Source: Providencia hangzhouensis (GTDB lineage: Bacteria; Pseudomonadota; Gammaproteobacteria; Enterobacterales; Enterobacteriaceae). From it: DNA of 64,000 nucleotides. The stretch is taken from NCBI RefSeq assembly GCF_029193595.2, contig NZ_CP135052.1, forward strand, positions 1,798,001-1,862,000, read 5' to 3'. Numbering within the stretch: position 1 is the stretch's first letter; the number at the start of each line of letters is the position of its first letter. The notes beneath the pieces are model-generated. The model made no database searches and had not been told where the DNA came from. It worked only from the letters and a program-made list of their open reading frames with translations. A program made the translations under genes and the position numbers. Shown in pieces: positions 20,085 through 29,488 of this stretch.

Positions 20085-20188
20085 ATATTGCTAGCTATCA
20101 TGGTTCTGAACCTCAATTATTAAAAAGTAAATTACTTAATGGATTATTGGTTAGAATCGCATTTAAAGCCAGCCAAGCGCCATGATAA
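20085..20188 (+). pseudogene. Remnant of tctE 3' end (direct repeat copy 2)
   Basis: 100 of 104 bases match 19155-19258. The reading frame is intact (begins IASYHGSEPQLL, one Gly-to-Ser change, two silent changes) and ends one codon early because TGG became TGA. It has no start or upstream gene, so it is a displaced gene end. It is followed directly by a strong terminator, as a true gene end would be. Confidence 0.9.
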
Positions 20189-20190
20189 CA

Positions 20191-20218
20191 GAAACCACCT
20201 AATTCAGTAGGTGGTTTC
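20191..20218. terminator. Bidirectional terminator between tctE remnant and gene B
   Basis: Perfect 11-bp stem GAAACCACCTA/TAGGTGGTTTC with a 6-base loop; the A/T-rich ends serve both strands. Confidence 0.8.
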
Positions 20219-20260
20219 AATAATAGTAAAATACAAATCTAGTGAAAATAAAAATACGTG

Positions 20261-22297
20261 TTAATCCCGTAATGGGATAAATACAGGTATTGATTTGTTA
20301 TGCAATGGTTGGTCGTATACATCGCTAATTATTGTGTCTTGTGGAAATTCAGCCATGATAGATGATAATAAGGATTCAAAGTCTTTATTATTTCCATTAC
20401 CATCAGTGAAATTGACTTCATCAGTTCCCTCGTTAATGCGAGTTTCAATTGACATTATTTTTGATTTTTTATTCATGATTTCAATAATTAATGGTGTTAT
20501 TTCTGAAGAAATTGATTTTTTGTCTTTATTTTCTGAATGAGTATAAATATATTGAGAAATCTCTTTTTCTGTCTGGACAATTTGTTTTTCTAAAGAATGA
20601 ATATCATTGATATATTCTAGTATCTCTGAGTGTTCTTTTGAACTGTACATTTTAGTTAAACTCCCTAACTGTTCAGTTAAGTCTAATAATGTATACATTT
20701 TTCCTTTAACTGTTTGATAATATGCATCTTCACCAACAGCAGACGAAGTTGATTTTAAAGGGATCTTTATATGAATGTTAGAAATTAAATTATTTAATTC
20801 ATTTTTTAATAGTTTTTTTTCTACTGCTAGCATATATATGTTATTTTTTTTATCACCAAAGTTATTAGTATAAGAGACTATTTTACTTGGAGGATTAAAT
20901 TGGTGAAGGTGATTGTTTAATTCTAAATTAACAAACTTTTGGAGTGTTTTTGCTCTAAGGAATTCATCATGAAACTGAGTTGTTAATTCTTCAATGTTAT
21001 CATGAGTTTTTTTCTCTTGAGCTAATGTCCTATTTTCAATAATATAATTGGCTAAATCTTCTTTTACACTCAATATGTCTTTTTCTAACTGGGAACGATT
21101 AATTAAATATGTAGACTGGTCGTAATATAAACCCGCTTCTTTTTTTATTTCTACATTGATACGCGCTTCAAGTTTATTGAATAATTTTTCTAATTCATTA
21201 TCAATGCCTTTTTGGTATTTATGTTGTCTATCAGGAGTAAGTTCTAATAATTTATCAATCGGGAGTATGTGATTATCCAATGTTTTTTGAGCATTAATTT
21301 TTATTTTTTGTAAGTTACTAATTGACTGGTTTAATTCAGTTAATAATTTAAATTCTTTATTGTTTTGGTAGTCGCTCTCCTGATAGTTAAGGTAAAAGTC
21401 TTTATCTTGTTCAAAGTGGTTATGAATATCATCTAAGTATTCAAAGTTTTTGATTTTATCAAAACTATCATGTGAATATTGAATTTCTGTATATTGGGTG
21501 TTTAATTTTGTTGTGCATTTTATTAACTTATCGACTGTATGATTACTTGTTGAATGCATTATGCTATTGTTATTAAGTGCTTTTAGCAGCTGTTCTATGT
21601 TGCTTTTACTTTTCTTGGCATCGGTATATAAATCATTCATATGACCTTCTGCATAGAATGTTTTTTCCATGAGTAAAAACCTATTTTGCACATTTTCAGT
21701 CATTTTCTGTGTGTATTGCTGAGACAATTGATGGCTATCGTTTAGATTAGAATTAAACTGATCAAGTTCTGTGCCTATAGCATTTTGAATAATCGGATTC
21801 TTGTGATAAGAAATGTTATCAGGTAAGATAAATTTCTCTCTCATATTACTCAGCAGATTTAATAAGTCTGCTTTATATTGCTCAATTAAGTCGAAGGTAT
21901 TAAGTTTAATAGATGACGAGGTTATAGGTAATGTATAATAATTTTCCATTTTTGTGTGTTTACTATGTAACTTTTGTAATACTTCAAAATTTTTTGTCTG
22001 CTTGTCAGCTTGTTCGATAAGATTAAGTTCTAACTCTTGTAATTTGTACCATTCATCAGATTTACCCATCTTAAATATATCTTTTAAATTATCAATTTTA
22101 GCTAACAAATTATTAAATATTTTTTTGTTGTGTTCTGATTTTTTGCTTATGTGCTTATATACCCCTTCTAGGTAAACGACATTTATTGATGGTTTCTTTC
22201 TAATTGACAAGGTTGCTGAATAGTCTATTTCTTTAAATATGTTTTGGTTTTTTATACTTCCTAATGATGCCCGATTTTTATTAAATGTAGAACTCAT
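20261..22297 (-). CDS. Orphan coiled-coil protein B (long paralogue)
   Basis: 678 residues from ATG 22297, chosen over the upstream GTG because GGAG is 8 bases before it, exactly as for gene A. It has no signal peptide, membrane segment or recognised domain; the whole chain is predicted helical and coiled coil, rich in Lys, Asn, Glu and Leu. The C-terminal 190 residues match gene A (about a third identical by eye), so this end is a shared module, while the first 480 or so are unique. Composition is strongly AT-rich, unlike tct genes. Long soluble coiled-coil orphans like this are common among secreted or structural accessory proteins, but the function is unknown. Confidence 0.75.
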   Translation of the reverse strand: MSSTFNKNRASLGSIKNQNIFKEIDYSATLSIRKKPSINVVYLEGVYKHISKKSEHNKKIFNNLLAKIDNLKDIFKMGKSDEWYKLQELELNLIEQADKQTKNFEVLQKLHSKHTKMENYYTLPITSSSIKLNTFDLIEQYKADLLNLLSNMREKFILPDNISYHKNPIIQNAIGTELDQFNSNLNDSHQLSQQYTQKMTENVQNRFLLMEKTFYAEGHMNDLYTDAKKSKSNIEQLLKALNNNSIMHSTSNHTVDKLIKCTTKLNTQYTEIQYSHDSFDKIKNFEYLDDIHNHFEQDKDFYLNYQESDYQNNKEFKLLTELNQSISNLQKIKINAQKTLDNHILPIDKLLELTPDRQHKYQKGIDNELEKLFNKLEARINVEIKKEAGLYYDQSTYLINRSQLEKDILSVKEDLANYIIENRTLAQEKKTHDNIEELTTQFHDEFLRAKTLQKFVNLELNNHLHQFNPPSKIVSYTNNFGDKKNNIYMLAVEKKLLKNELNNLISNIHIKIPLKSTSSAVGEDAYYQTVKGKMYTLLDLTEQLGSLTKMYSSKEHSEILEYINDIHSLEKQIVQTEKEISQYIYTHSENKDKKSISSEITPLIIEIMNKKSKIMSIETRINEGTDEVNFTDGNGNNKDFESLLSSIMAEFPQDTIISDVYDQPLHNKSIPVFIPLRD

Positions 22298-22393
22298 AGT
22301 AAACACTCCGTGTTAATGGTTATTGAAATTTGCATATATACAGATGCCAATAAAATATAATCTAACAATAAGAAGTAGACTAATTTTTATTTT
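22298..22393 (-). promoter_or_regulatory. Leader/promoter of gene B, shared with gene A
   Basis: Contains the same GGAGTGTTTACT before the ATG, a TTATATT element, and an AAAATAAAAATTAGTC block about 81-96 bases upstream, in the same order and spacing as in front of gene A. Confidence 0.55.
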
Positions 22394-22511
22394 ATATAAA
22401 AATGCGATTAGTATAATTTAAATTATTAGCAATGAAATTTTTAGCAATCTCATAAGTGGAGGGAATGATATTGTTTTATTTAGATATAAAAATGATAATT
22501 GTAGATAGGTT

Positions 22512-22537
22512 AAGGCGCTAAAGAAAGTTAGCGCCTT
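22512..22537. terminator. Hairpin terminator after the Sel1 protein gene
   Basis: Perfect 10-bp stem AAGGCGCTAA/TTAGCGCCTT with a 6-base loop, just past the minus-strand stop at 22548. Confidence 0.75.
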
Positions 22538-22547
22538 TATAATTCAA

Positions 22548-25500
22548 TTATTGGTTAATTAGACTAAAATCCCACTCTTTTAGTGCGTTGATTGAGTCTT
22601 TGTCTTGGTATTTTGCGCCAAGTTCAAGGTAATCATGGGCTTTTTGGATATCGTCTTTACTTTTGGTACCGACCCAGCCGTTATAATACATATAAGCAAG
22701 TTTGTATTTTGCCATCGCATGGTGAGTACCTTGTTCGAGGTCTGTCATATCGTAATATTTTGCTGCGCGGACATAATCTTTTGGCACACCTTGGCCAAAA
22801 TAGAGCATATCCCCGGCTAAATGAGCGGTGTTACTGTCATTCTGTTGTGCGCCTAAATCAAAATAATAAAGCGCTTTCGGAAAGTCTTTTTCTATACCGC
22901 GCTCATTATCTTTACGATAAAGATTACCTAAAATATTATAAGCGCGAGGATAGCCATTTTTCCCTGCTAACTCATAATAATAGATCATCTTTTGGGTATC
23001 TTCAGGCACTCGTTCACCGCGTGCATAAGCGATACCTAATGAGAAGGCTGACATTTTGTCGCCTGCCTCAGCTTCGATGCGCTGCTTTTCAATTTGCTCG
23101 GCGAAACGACCATATTTCTCATAGGCTTTTTCATCGGCAACTTGTTTTTCAATTGCTTGTTTATCTTGGGCTGAAAGTGTATCCATTAGCTCAATAGAAC
23201 TTGGTTTTTTATCAAGTTGCAATGCGTAGTAATAGGCTTGTTTGGCATCACCTTTTTCTACATATGCTTCATAAATTGCGTCAAGTGCATATGTTGGGTG
23301 GTAATATAACGAAATTTTATACCATTCGATGGCTTTGTCGATATTGTTATCAACATTGCAATCGCCTTTTAAATAGGTGGTTCCCATCTCTTCAGAAAGA
23401 CTTTCTGGGTAATGAATATAGTGTTTGTCGGTATTTTTCTGGAAATTGCTTTTTTCAATCCACTCCTTCAAATATCGGCTTGCTTTATCCATATCTACAT
23501 TATCGCTATTGCTACAATATTTACCGGGGTAATAGATTTGATAGAGCTTTTTGGTTGCGGCTAAATCGCCTTTATCATAAGCCTGTTGTAAATAAGTTAA
23601 GGCTTTAGCGTTATCACTATTTACGTAATAGTAATACAGATTAATTAAAGCTTTGGTACGAGTGTTTTCTTCACTTAGCAGCAGCGCTAAATATTTTTGT
23701 TCGTCTTTAGGGCGATTAAGCTCTCTTTTTTTATCTTTAATTCCATCTCGATACAAATCCACCAATGCATCGAAGGCATTATTAGAAACCTTATCATCAG
23801 CTGATTTCATACCCTCTTGTAGATATTGAATAGCTAAATCATATTCAGGAGAGCCAGAGAGAATTTTGTTATCATATAAATACGTTCTGGCTAGTTGAAC
23901 TTTAGAGAACAAATCACCTTTTGCTGCACCTTCAACGTAATTCTGGCGTTTTTCTTGGTTATCCTTAGTAACCGAATCAAGCGGTTGATAAGCGGCTAAA
24001 TTGCCAGCCTTGATACTTTTCTTATACCAATCTTGCGCCGCGAGATCTCTACCGCGCGAACTATACCAATCCCCGAGTTTAATATAAGCAGAGGTATCGC
24101 CTTTTTTGGCAGGAACAACGAGAGTTTCATAGACTTCAATATAATCATCAACCCGTTTTGGATTCGAATGTTTACGTAAATAAACAATGGCCTCATCCCA
24201 GTCAGGTTCCATTACCCAAGCGTTTTTTTCTTCATTTAGCACGCCCATATATCGCATCTCACTATAGAGAGCGATTGCGTGGTCATTACCTTCATCACTA
24301 GCTTGTTTCAGGTATTTAGCCGCTTCAAGGCGATCTTCTTTGACACCTTGGCCATAGAAATAAGCTCGACCCACTTTGTATTTTGCTGAAGGACTTTCAT
24401 TGAGCATTTTCATGCCAATGTCATAATCATCCATATATTTGATGAATTCATTGCCCCAGCTTCCTGCTTTAAGGTAATACTCACGTGCTTTTTGTCGATT
24501 AGGCTCAACAAGCTGGCTGCCATTTAAATACTGATGTGCCAGTTTACGGGTATAGTCTTTACTGCCAATCGCTGCTAATTGGTCGTAATAACCTAGGATT
24601 TTTGCTTTATTTGCATTGAGATATTGATCCTGTTGGTAATAATCAATGAGTTCTTCAAGTGCACTTTCTTGATTGAATTTTGCACTTTTCTCTAAATATT
24701 CAAGCCACTTTTTCTGGTCGACTTTTTGCCCATAATTACCATATTTGTAAGCATTGGCGAGCGTACGTAACGCATCAGGGTCATTCTGTTTCGCTTTTAG
24801 TTGAATATTGGCAAATGAAGCTTTGGCTTTTTCAATTTCTCTTTTACGTGATTTTAAAAAGCTAAAATCAGGGTCAGAAATCTGATTGTAATAGAAAAGG
24901 GCGGTATCATAATTGGCATCTTCGCCGTAGTTACCTTCTTGATATATTTCCCCTAATTCATATAAGCAGCGGTTATTTTTGAGTGCCGCACATTTTTTAT
25001 ATTGAGGAACTAAATCTTTTGCGGTAAGCCCAGTAATTTGCTGGAAGCGAGATTTGTAATACGCCTTATCATTGTGATAAGTAACGCCATCAAGGTTTTG
25101 CGCAATATATAAATAAGCAGATGCACTACCCAATTCTGCAGCTTTTAAAATATAATCGTACAATGGTTTTATTTCAGCATCACTTAAGGTATCAATATTA
25201 GTTAATTGAGTGAGCTTGTTTATCCCATATAAATAGGTGATATCAGCATCTTTATTAATCAGTGGTTCAATTAATTTCTGAGCCTCAGTATGGTTTTCAT
25301 ATAAAGCCATTTTGACTAATAACGCTTTTGTGTCAGCGCGATTTAAACCTGTTTTTAATAAAATATCTTTAGCGATTTGTAACTGACTTGGAAGTAATTC
25401 GGCTTGTGCTTGAGGTGAATGGAGCACATTGACTATCAGGTTAGCTATTTTATTGGTTTCTGTTGGCCGGTATTTTAATAATGCAGCAGCATAATAAACC

Positions 25501-27212
25501 TGGCTATTATAATTTTGTTTGATTGATTTTTCATATAAATCAAAGGCCTGATCACTATTTTTCTCTGCATCTTCTTTTAGTAAATAGTCAGCATACAAAT
25601 AAGCTAAGGCGTAATTTTCGCGTTTAATGACATCGTTTTTGAGGATATCGACAATCGTTTTCTCATCGATACGTGCTTTAATATCATAGCGATAATATAC
25701 TTGAACTAATAAGCGATCGGCCGTTGATGGGTAACCGTTTTCATTAAGGTTGTCGATGAGTAATTTAGCGGCTTTCTGCACATCCTGCTTAGTACCAAAA
25801 GCATTAATATAATAACGCGCTAATTGCATCTGAGCATCATAAGTGGGGTCTATGCGATTTGCTTTTTCTAAAGCAGCGAAGGCTTTTTCTGGCGAAAATA
25901 ATGGGCTACCTTTAGCACTATAAACTTCACTTGCTACCACTAAAGCATCTGCGGAGTTCGGGTATTTTTCCATTAAAATAGGAGTGTATTTGGCGACAAT
26001 ACCACTCAGTTTTTTGTTTGGAAAATCGTAACTGGAGATTGCTCTCTCGTTGATGGTAACAAGTGCGTTTAAGTCGCCAAGATCTGCGGCAGCGGTGAGA
26101 TATTTTTCAGCTAAAGCGTCATTTCGCTTAACATCGCTAAATGTACGGCCAGAATACACGTTATAGGCTTGATACATCGCGGGAGGGTATTGGCCATCAG
26201 CGGCATCAGTTAAATCCTGAATGCGGTCGGTGTCAGCTTTGTAATTTAAATATAATGCCTTAGGGTGTTTAGCTTCCACAAGCGGTCGCAGGTAAACCAT
26301 CGCACGGTTTTTATTTCTCCGCACGCCATCGCCAGTCATATATTTTTGGTACAAAGCATAGATGGCGTTCTCATCACCACGGCTCGCCCGTTCTTCTAAA
26401 TTAGTGATGACTTTTTGTTTTTCTTCTTCTGTTTGTGAACCATACAATGATAAAGCCCCTGGCTCTAATTCACTTGCGTCAGAAATGTATTCTAATGCAG
26501 AGGAAAAAGAGAGGCGTTCATATTTTTTGGCTAACAGCGGATTTGGTGGTACGCCGTTACCGCCATCTTCATAAATTGATGCGAGTAACATAGCGGGTAA
26601 GGGAAAGTCGTTGCTGACAAGTGGTGTTAATATTTCAACGGCTTTTTTACTGTCATTTTCAAAGTCATGAGCGATATAGCCCAAAGCAAATTTTGCCAGT
26701 TTTGAACCTTGGTCAGAAGCCAACGTAAAATATTGGCGAGAAAGTTCGATATTTTGTGGAACTTGTTCGTATTTATCAGATAAATAAATACCTCCAACCA
26801 TTTCTTGTGCTTCTTTGACACCGAGATCAGCCGCTTTAGTTAAAGAAATTAAACCGTTTTCATCAGTAGAAGTGTCTTCTATTAGGTGTTTATAACGAAA
26901 AAAGCCAAGGTTATATAATGCATTTTTATTGTTAGCCTCCGCCGCTTTAATTAGCCAGTTTTGGGCTGCCACATCATCGGCTTTTGTGCCAATACCGTCT
27001 TTATACATCATGGCTAAGGCAAACGCGGATTGTGAATCTTTCTCTGCGTTTTTTTGGAATTGTTCAAACGCTGCTTGAGATTCACCTTGTTGATATAAGT
27101 CATAGCCTAATTGTGAGGGAGAGGATGAGCTGGTGGTATTGACGAAATAAATGCCAATGGCTACAGCAATTATTATCAATACGAAAAGCCCAACTTTTAA
27201 CGGCTTAGTCAT
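22548..27212 (-). CDS. Very large Sel1-like repeat (SLR) protein, membrane-anchored
   Basis: 1554 residues. A single N-terminal hydrophobic segment (LFVLIIIAVAIGIYFV, about 9-25) acts as a membrane anchor or uncleaved signal, leaving the rest probably periplasmic. The chain is an array of degenerate Sel1/TPR-like helical hairpins; clear units include AFSLGIAYARGERVPEDTQK and AGDMLYFGQGVPKDYVRAA near the C-terminus and ALAMMYKDGIGTKADD near the N-terminus. SLR proteins are usually scaffolds for protein contacts in signalling, envelope assembly or host interaction. AAGGA precedes the ATG. It stands alone with its own terminator. It is far longer than common bacterial SLR proteins, and the specific partner is unknown. 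Confidence 0.88.
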   Translation of the reverse strand: MTKPLKVGLFVLIIIAVAIGIYFVNTTSSSSPSQLGYDLYQQGESQAAFEQFQKNAEKDSQSAFALAMMYKDGIGTKADDVAAQNWLIKAAEANNKNALYNLGFFRYKHLIEDTSTDENGLISLTKAADLGVKEAQEMVGGIYLSDKYEQVPQNIELSRQYFTLASDQGSKLAKFALGYIAHDFENDSKKAVEILTPLVSNDFPLPAMLLASIYEDGGNGVPPNPLLAKKYERLSFSSALEYISDASELEPGALSLYGSQTEEEKQKVITNLEERASRGDENAIYALYQKYMTGDGVRRNKNRAMVYLRPLVEAKHPKALYLNYKADTDRIQDLTDAADGQYPPAMYQAYNVYSGRTFSDVKRNDALAEKYLTAAADLGDLNALVTINERAISSYDFPNKKLSGIVAKYTPILMEKYPNSADALVVASEVYSAKGSPLFSPEKAFAALEKANRIDPTYDAQMQLARYYINAFGTKQDVQKAAKLLIDNLNENGYPSTADRLLVQVYYRYDIKARIDEKTIVDILKNDVIKRENYALAYLYADYLLKEDAEKNSDQAFDLYEKSIKQNYNSQVYYAAALLKYRPTETNKIANLIVNVLHSPQAQAELLPSQLQIAKDILLKTGLNRADTKALLVKMALYENHTEAQKLIEPLINKDADITYLYGINKLTQLTNIDTLSDAEIKPLYDYILKAAELGSASAYLYIAQNLDGVTYHNDKAYYKSRFQQITGLTAKDLVPQYKKCAALKNNRCLYELGEIYQEGNYGEDANYDTALFYYNQISDPDFSFLKSRKREIEKAKASFANIQLKAKQNDPDALRTLANAYKYGNYGQKVDQKKWLEYLEKSAKFNQESALEELIDYYQQDQYLNANKAKILGYYDQLAAIGSKDYTRKLAHQYLNGSQLVEPNRQKAREYYLKAGSWGNEFIKYMDDYDIGMKMLNESPSAKYKVGRAYFYGQGVKEDRLEAAKYLKQASDEGNDHAIALYSEMRYMGVLNEEKNAWVMEPDWDEAIVYLRKHSNPKRVDDYIEVYETLVVPAKKGDTSAYIKLGDWYSSRGRDLAAQDWYKKSIKAGNLAAYQPLDSVTKDNQEKRQNYVEGAAKGDLFSKVQLARTYLYDNKILSGSPEYDLAIQYLQEGMKSADDKVSNNAFDALVDLYRDGIKDKKRELNRPKDEQKYLALLLSEENTRTKALINLYYYYVNSDNAKALTYLQQAYDKGDLAATKKLYQIYYPGKYCSNSDNVDMDKASRYLKEWIEKSNFQKNTDKHYIHYPESLSEEMGTTYLKGDCNVDNNIDKAIEWYKISLYYHPTYALDAIYEAYVEKGDAKQAYYYALQLDKKPSSIELMDTLSAQDKQAIEKQVADEKAYEKYGRFAEQIEKQRIEAEAGDKMSAFSLGIAYARGERVPEDTQKMIYYYELAGKNGYPRAYNILGNLYRKDNERGIEKDFPKALYYFDLGAQQNDSNTAHLAGDMLYFGQGVPKDYVRAAKYYDMTDLEQGTHHAMAKYKLAYMYYNGWVGTKSKDDIQKAHDYLELGAKYQDKDSINALKEWDFSLINQ

Positions 27213-27436
27213 TGTTATTCCTTATTATAGTGGGTACTTGCCACGCTCCATTTAGATTTATCGCGTTATCACGGCTTATTGAGTGGCGTTGATACTCCTA
27301 AAGGGGTATTTGATTTTGCTTAAGTCTAATTGGAATTCCAGAAGATTCAATCGGATTATCCTCTATCTGAAAAACGGTAATTCGATAAATCATATCAATG
27401 GTGGGCGAATTAAAGGTGATTTGAGAGGGATTTAAA

Positions 27437-27478
27437 ATGTCACAAAGTATTAATGGTAAGGAATATGAAGGGAAATAA
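27437..27478 (+). CDS. Possible 13-residue micro-ORF (or gene remnant)
   Basis: ATG 27437 has a strong GAGGG ribosome site about 7-8 bases upstream and encodes MSQSINGKEYEGK before TAA. It could be the start of a decayed gene or a translated micro-ORF. No promoter was identified with confidence. Confidence 0.2.
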   Translation: MSQSINGKEYEGK

Positions 27479-27507
27479 ACGAAGGGACGGCGAGGATTTC
27501 AAACATA

Positions 27508-27524
27508 GCCCCACAAAGTGGGGC
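27508..27524 (-). terminator. Hairpin after the DMT transporter gene
   Basis: GCCCCAC/GTGGGGC 7-bp perfect stem with a 3-base loop, 44 bases past the minus-strand stop. The T-run is weak. Confidence 0.55.
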
Positions 27525-27567
27525 ATATGAGTGACGACATTGCATTTATTGCTTTTGTAATTCTATT

Positions 27568-28488
27568 CTACTGGCAAGAATCTTCTTGAACCACCTTTTT
27601 TTCACGGCGGAATAATTCTGTCAGTGGTGTACGTAATTGTTGCGCTAACATTACCCCGAGTAATACCACACCACCACCGATTAAATGGTAGCTTTTAAGT
27701 TCTTCACCCAAGGCGAAAATAGCGATAATGGCAGTGAAAACGGGGGCTAAGTTCATAAAAATAGAGGTTGTATTCGCACCAAGGCGCATAACACCTTGGA
27801 TCCACAATGCCGGAGCAACAATGGAGGCGGCAATCCCCGCAAATACCACTAAACCGATATTTTGGCTGTTCAGAGAGACATCTTCAGCTAGCAAGAAATT
27901 AGGGAGTAGCATGATAACGCCAAAGAAAACCTGAACGTACAGCGAGTCCCAGCTAGATAATTGGATTGACCAACGCTTAGTCAGAACACCGTACAGGGCG
28001 TATGCAGCGGACGCAACCAACATCATGGCTTCCCCTTGGCCTAAGCCTTGAGAAAATAACGCACTTGGGCTTCCTTGACTCACTAACCATACTAATCCAC
28101 ATAATGAAAGAATTGAGCCTAATATAATCCCCACAGTAGGAATAACGCGTAGCACAAAGATACTAATAATTACTGTTAGTAATGGGATCATTGAATTCAT
28201 GATTCCCATAAAGGTCGCACTTACACTGTGAGCCGCATAATAAGCTAAACTTTGGTATAGCATCATCCCTAGCGCGCCTAAAATGGCGAGTTGCCACCAA
28301 TGTTTCATAACCGTTTTAAAGTTTCGAAGCACCGAACGTAATACGAAAGGGGTCATGACTAGAAATGCCAACGCCCAACGGTAAAATGAGATTGCCGCAG
28401 GGTCAATGGCAGTGGATGCCGCTTTGTTAACAATGGCATTAATTGACCATAATAAAACCGCAATCAGCGGAAAAAGAAGATTCTTCAT
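27568..28488 (-). CDS. DMT superfamily (EamA) transporter
   Basis: Predicted inner-membrane metabolite exporter. ATG 28488 is preferred because GGGAG sits 9 bases upstream and the product then begins MKNLLFPLIAVLLW (306 residues); a frame open to 28527 would put a hydrophilic extension before the first TM. There are ten hydrophobic segments in two EamA halves; the motif SINAIVNKAAST and the second-half GVMRLGANTTSIFMNLAPV are typical. It is divergent from an AraC-type regulator about 100 bases away, an arrangement that usually means the regulator controls the exporter in response to its substrate. The substrate is unknown. Confidence 0.85.
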   Translation of the reverse strand: MKNLLFPLIAVLLWSINAIVNKAASTAIDPAAISFYRWALAFLVMTPFVLRSVLRNFKTVMKHWWQLAILGALGMMLYQSLAYYAAHSVSATFMGIMNSMIPLLTVIISIFVLRVIPTVGIILGSILSLCGLVWLVSQGSPSALFSQGLGQGEAMMLVASAAYALYGVLTKRWSIQLSSWDSLYVQVFFGVIMLLPNFLLAEDVSLNSQNIGLVVFAGIAASIVAPALWIQGVMRLGANTTSIFMNLAPVFTAIIAIFALGEELKSYHLIGGGVVLLGVMLAQQLRTPLTELFRREKKVVQEDSCQ

Positions 28489-28589
28489 TAAAACATTCTC
28501 CCATATTGAATGGGCGCTAGTATACATCTGTCCGATTTTTTATATATACTGATAACCAGACAACCGATAACGCTTTTCAGACAGGAACC

Positions 28590-29402
28590 ATGGAAAACTT
28601 AAAATCAGACATTTGGCAAATCAGTGAATGTAATATCGTAGAGCCTGAATTGGTGGCTTTTCGGCACGAGCAAACCGCGGCCCTCACTGAGTATAAATCC
28701 CATTCACACCCTTTTGGGCAAATGCTGTATGTGGTCTGTGGCATTATGGAAATGGAGGTGGCTGGTCAACATTATCTAGCGCCGCCAGAGTTTTGCATTT
28801 GGATCCCAGCGAACATTCCCCATGCTAGCTTTAATAAAGAAAGTGTCAAATTTCGGATCATCGATTTTTCTCATGAATATAACCAAGTGCTTGCCCAGCG
28901 GCCTTGTGTGATTAAGCTTAGCCCTATATTTCAATCAATTATGACGGATATGTACCAACGCGGTATTGTTCAGCCTGAAACAGAGCAAGACTTACGTTTG
29001 GCTCATGTGCTGATTGACCAATTTCCATTGTCCCCTTGCCAAGATACTTATTTGCCTATTTCAAAAGACAAATTTCTTGCCCCAATCTTATTAGAGTTAC
29101 AAAGCGACCCAGCCGATAACACGACGTTAGCACAATGGGCAAAACGCTATTATACATCGGAACGCACGTTATCAAGACGCTGCCAGCAAGAATTAGGTAT
29201 GTCGTTTAGTGAATGGCGTCAACGCTTGCGATACTTACATGCCGTTGCCGGGTTAGAAAAGGGGAAAAGTGTCCATGAAGTCGCATTGGATGTTGGGTAT
29301 AGCTCGGCATCCGCCTTTATTGCGATGTTCCAGCAGATATCAGGTGTCACACCAGACCGTTTTCGAGCGAAAGAATTTGACGTAGAAGGCAACCTCTCAT
29401 AG
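28590..29402 (+). CDS. AraC family regulator with cupin sensor domain
   Basis: 270-residue transcription factor. N-terminal cupin (about 20-105) with [11 protein letters not shown] and [12 protein letters not shown], the usual ligand-binding or metal-type His pattern; C-terminal double helix-turn-helix (about 165-265) with [19 protein letters not shown] and [18 protein letters not shown]. It resembles NimR-type regulators, which control a divergent exporter. The ribosome site AGGAA precedes the ATG. The 101-base gap to the DMT gene is the probable operator region. The inducer is unknown. Confidence 0.88.
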   Translation: MENLKSDIWQISECNIVEPELVAFRHEQTAALTEYKSHSHPFGQMLYVVCGIMEMEVAGQHYLAPPEFCIWIPANIPHASFNKESVKFRIIDFSHEYNQVLAQRPCVIKLSPIFQSIMTDMYQRGIVQPETEQDLRLAHVLIDQFPLSPCQDTYLPISKDKFLAPILLELQSDPADNTTLAQWAKRYYTSERTLSRRCQQELGMSFSEWRQRLRYLHAVAGLEKGKSVHEVALDVGYSSASAFIAMFQQISGVTPDRFRAKEFDVEGNLS

Positions 29403-29488
29403 GCATCTGGCTTAAACCGTGGCAAAATATTGTTCCACTTATCTATATAACGACACAATACAAAAAAGTTATTGATTGGGACAACAGC

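Larger units (their letters stand above)
27213..27567. other. 355-base intergenic stretch between the Sel1 and DMT genes
   Basis: No gene of normal size. It should contain the promoter of the Sel1 gene (minus strand). It also holds a 13-codon ORF with a good ribosome site and a small hairpin, both listed separately. Confidence 0.6.

Noticed and set aside
19155..20188. Phage or integron attachment sites as the cause of the 104-bp repeat
   Set aside because: No integrase, recombinase or tRNA lies nearby and the repeat is simply coding sequence of tctE; homologous recombination between alleles explains it more directly.
22458..22520. Short ORF starting ATGATATTG with a GGAGG just upstream
   Set aside because: The ribosome site is too close to the ATG and the frame ends in the terminator stem; no protein-like features.
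22592..23608. Plus-strand ORFs of 201, 71 and 135 codons
   Set aside because: They lie antisense inside the Sel1 protein gene, have no ribosome sites, and read as low-complexity products typical of a repeat gene's shadow frame.
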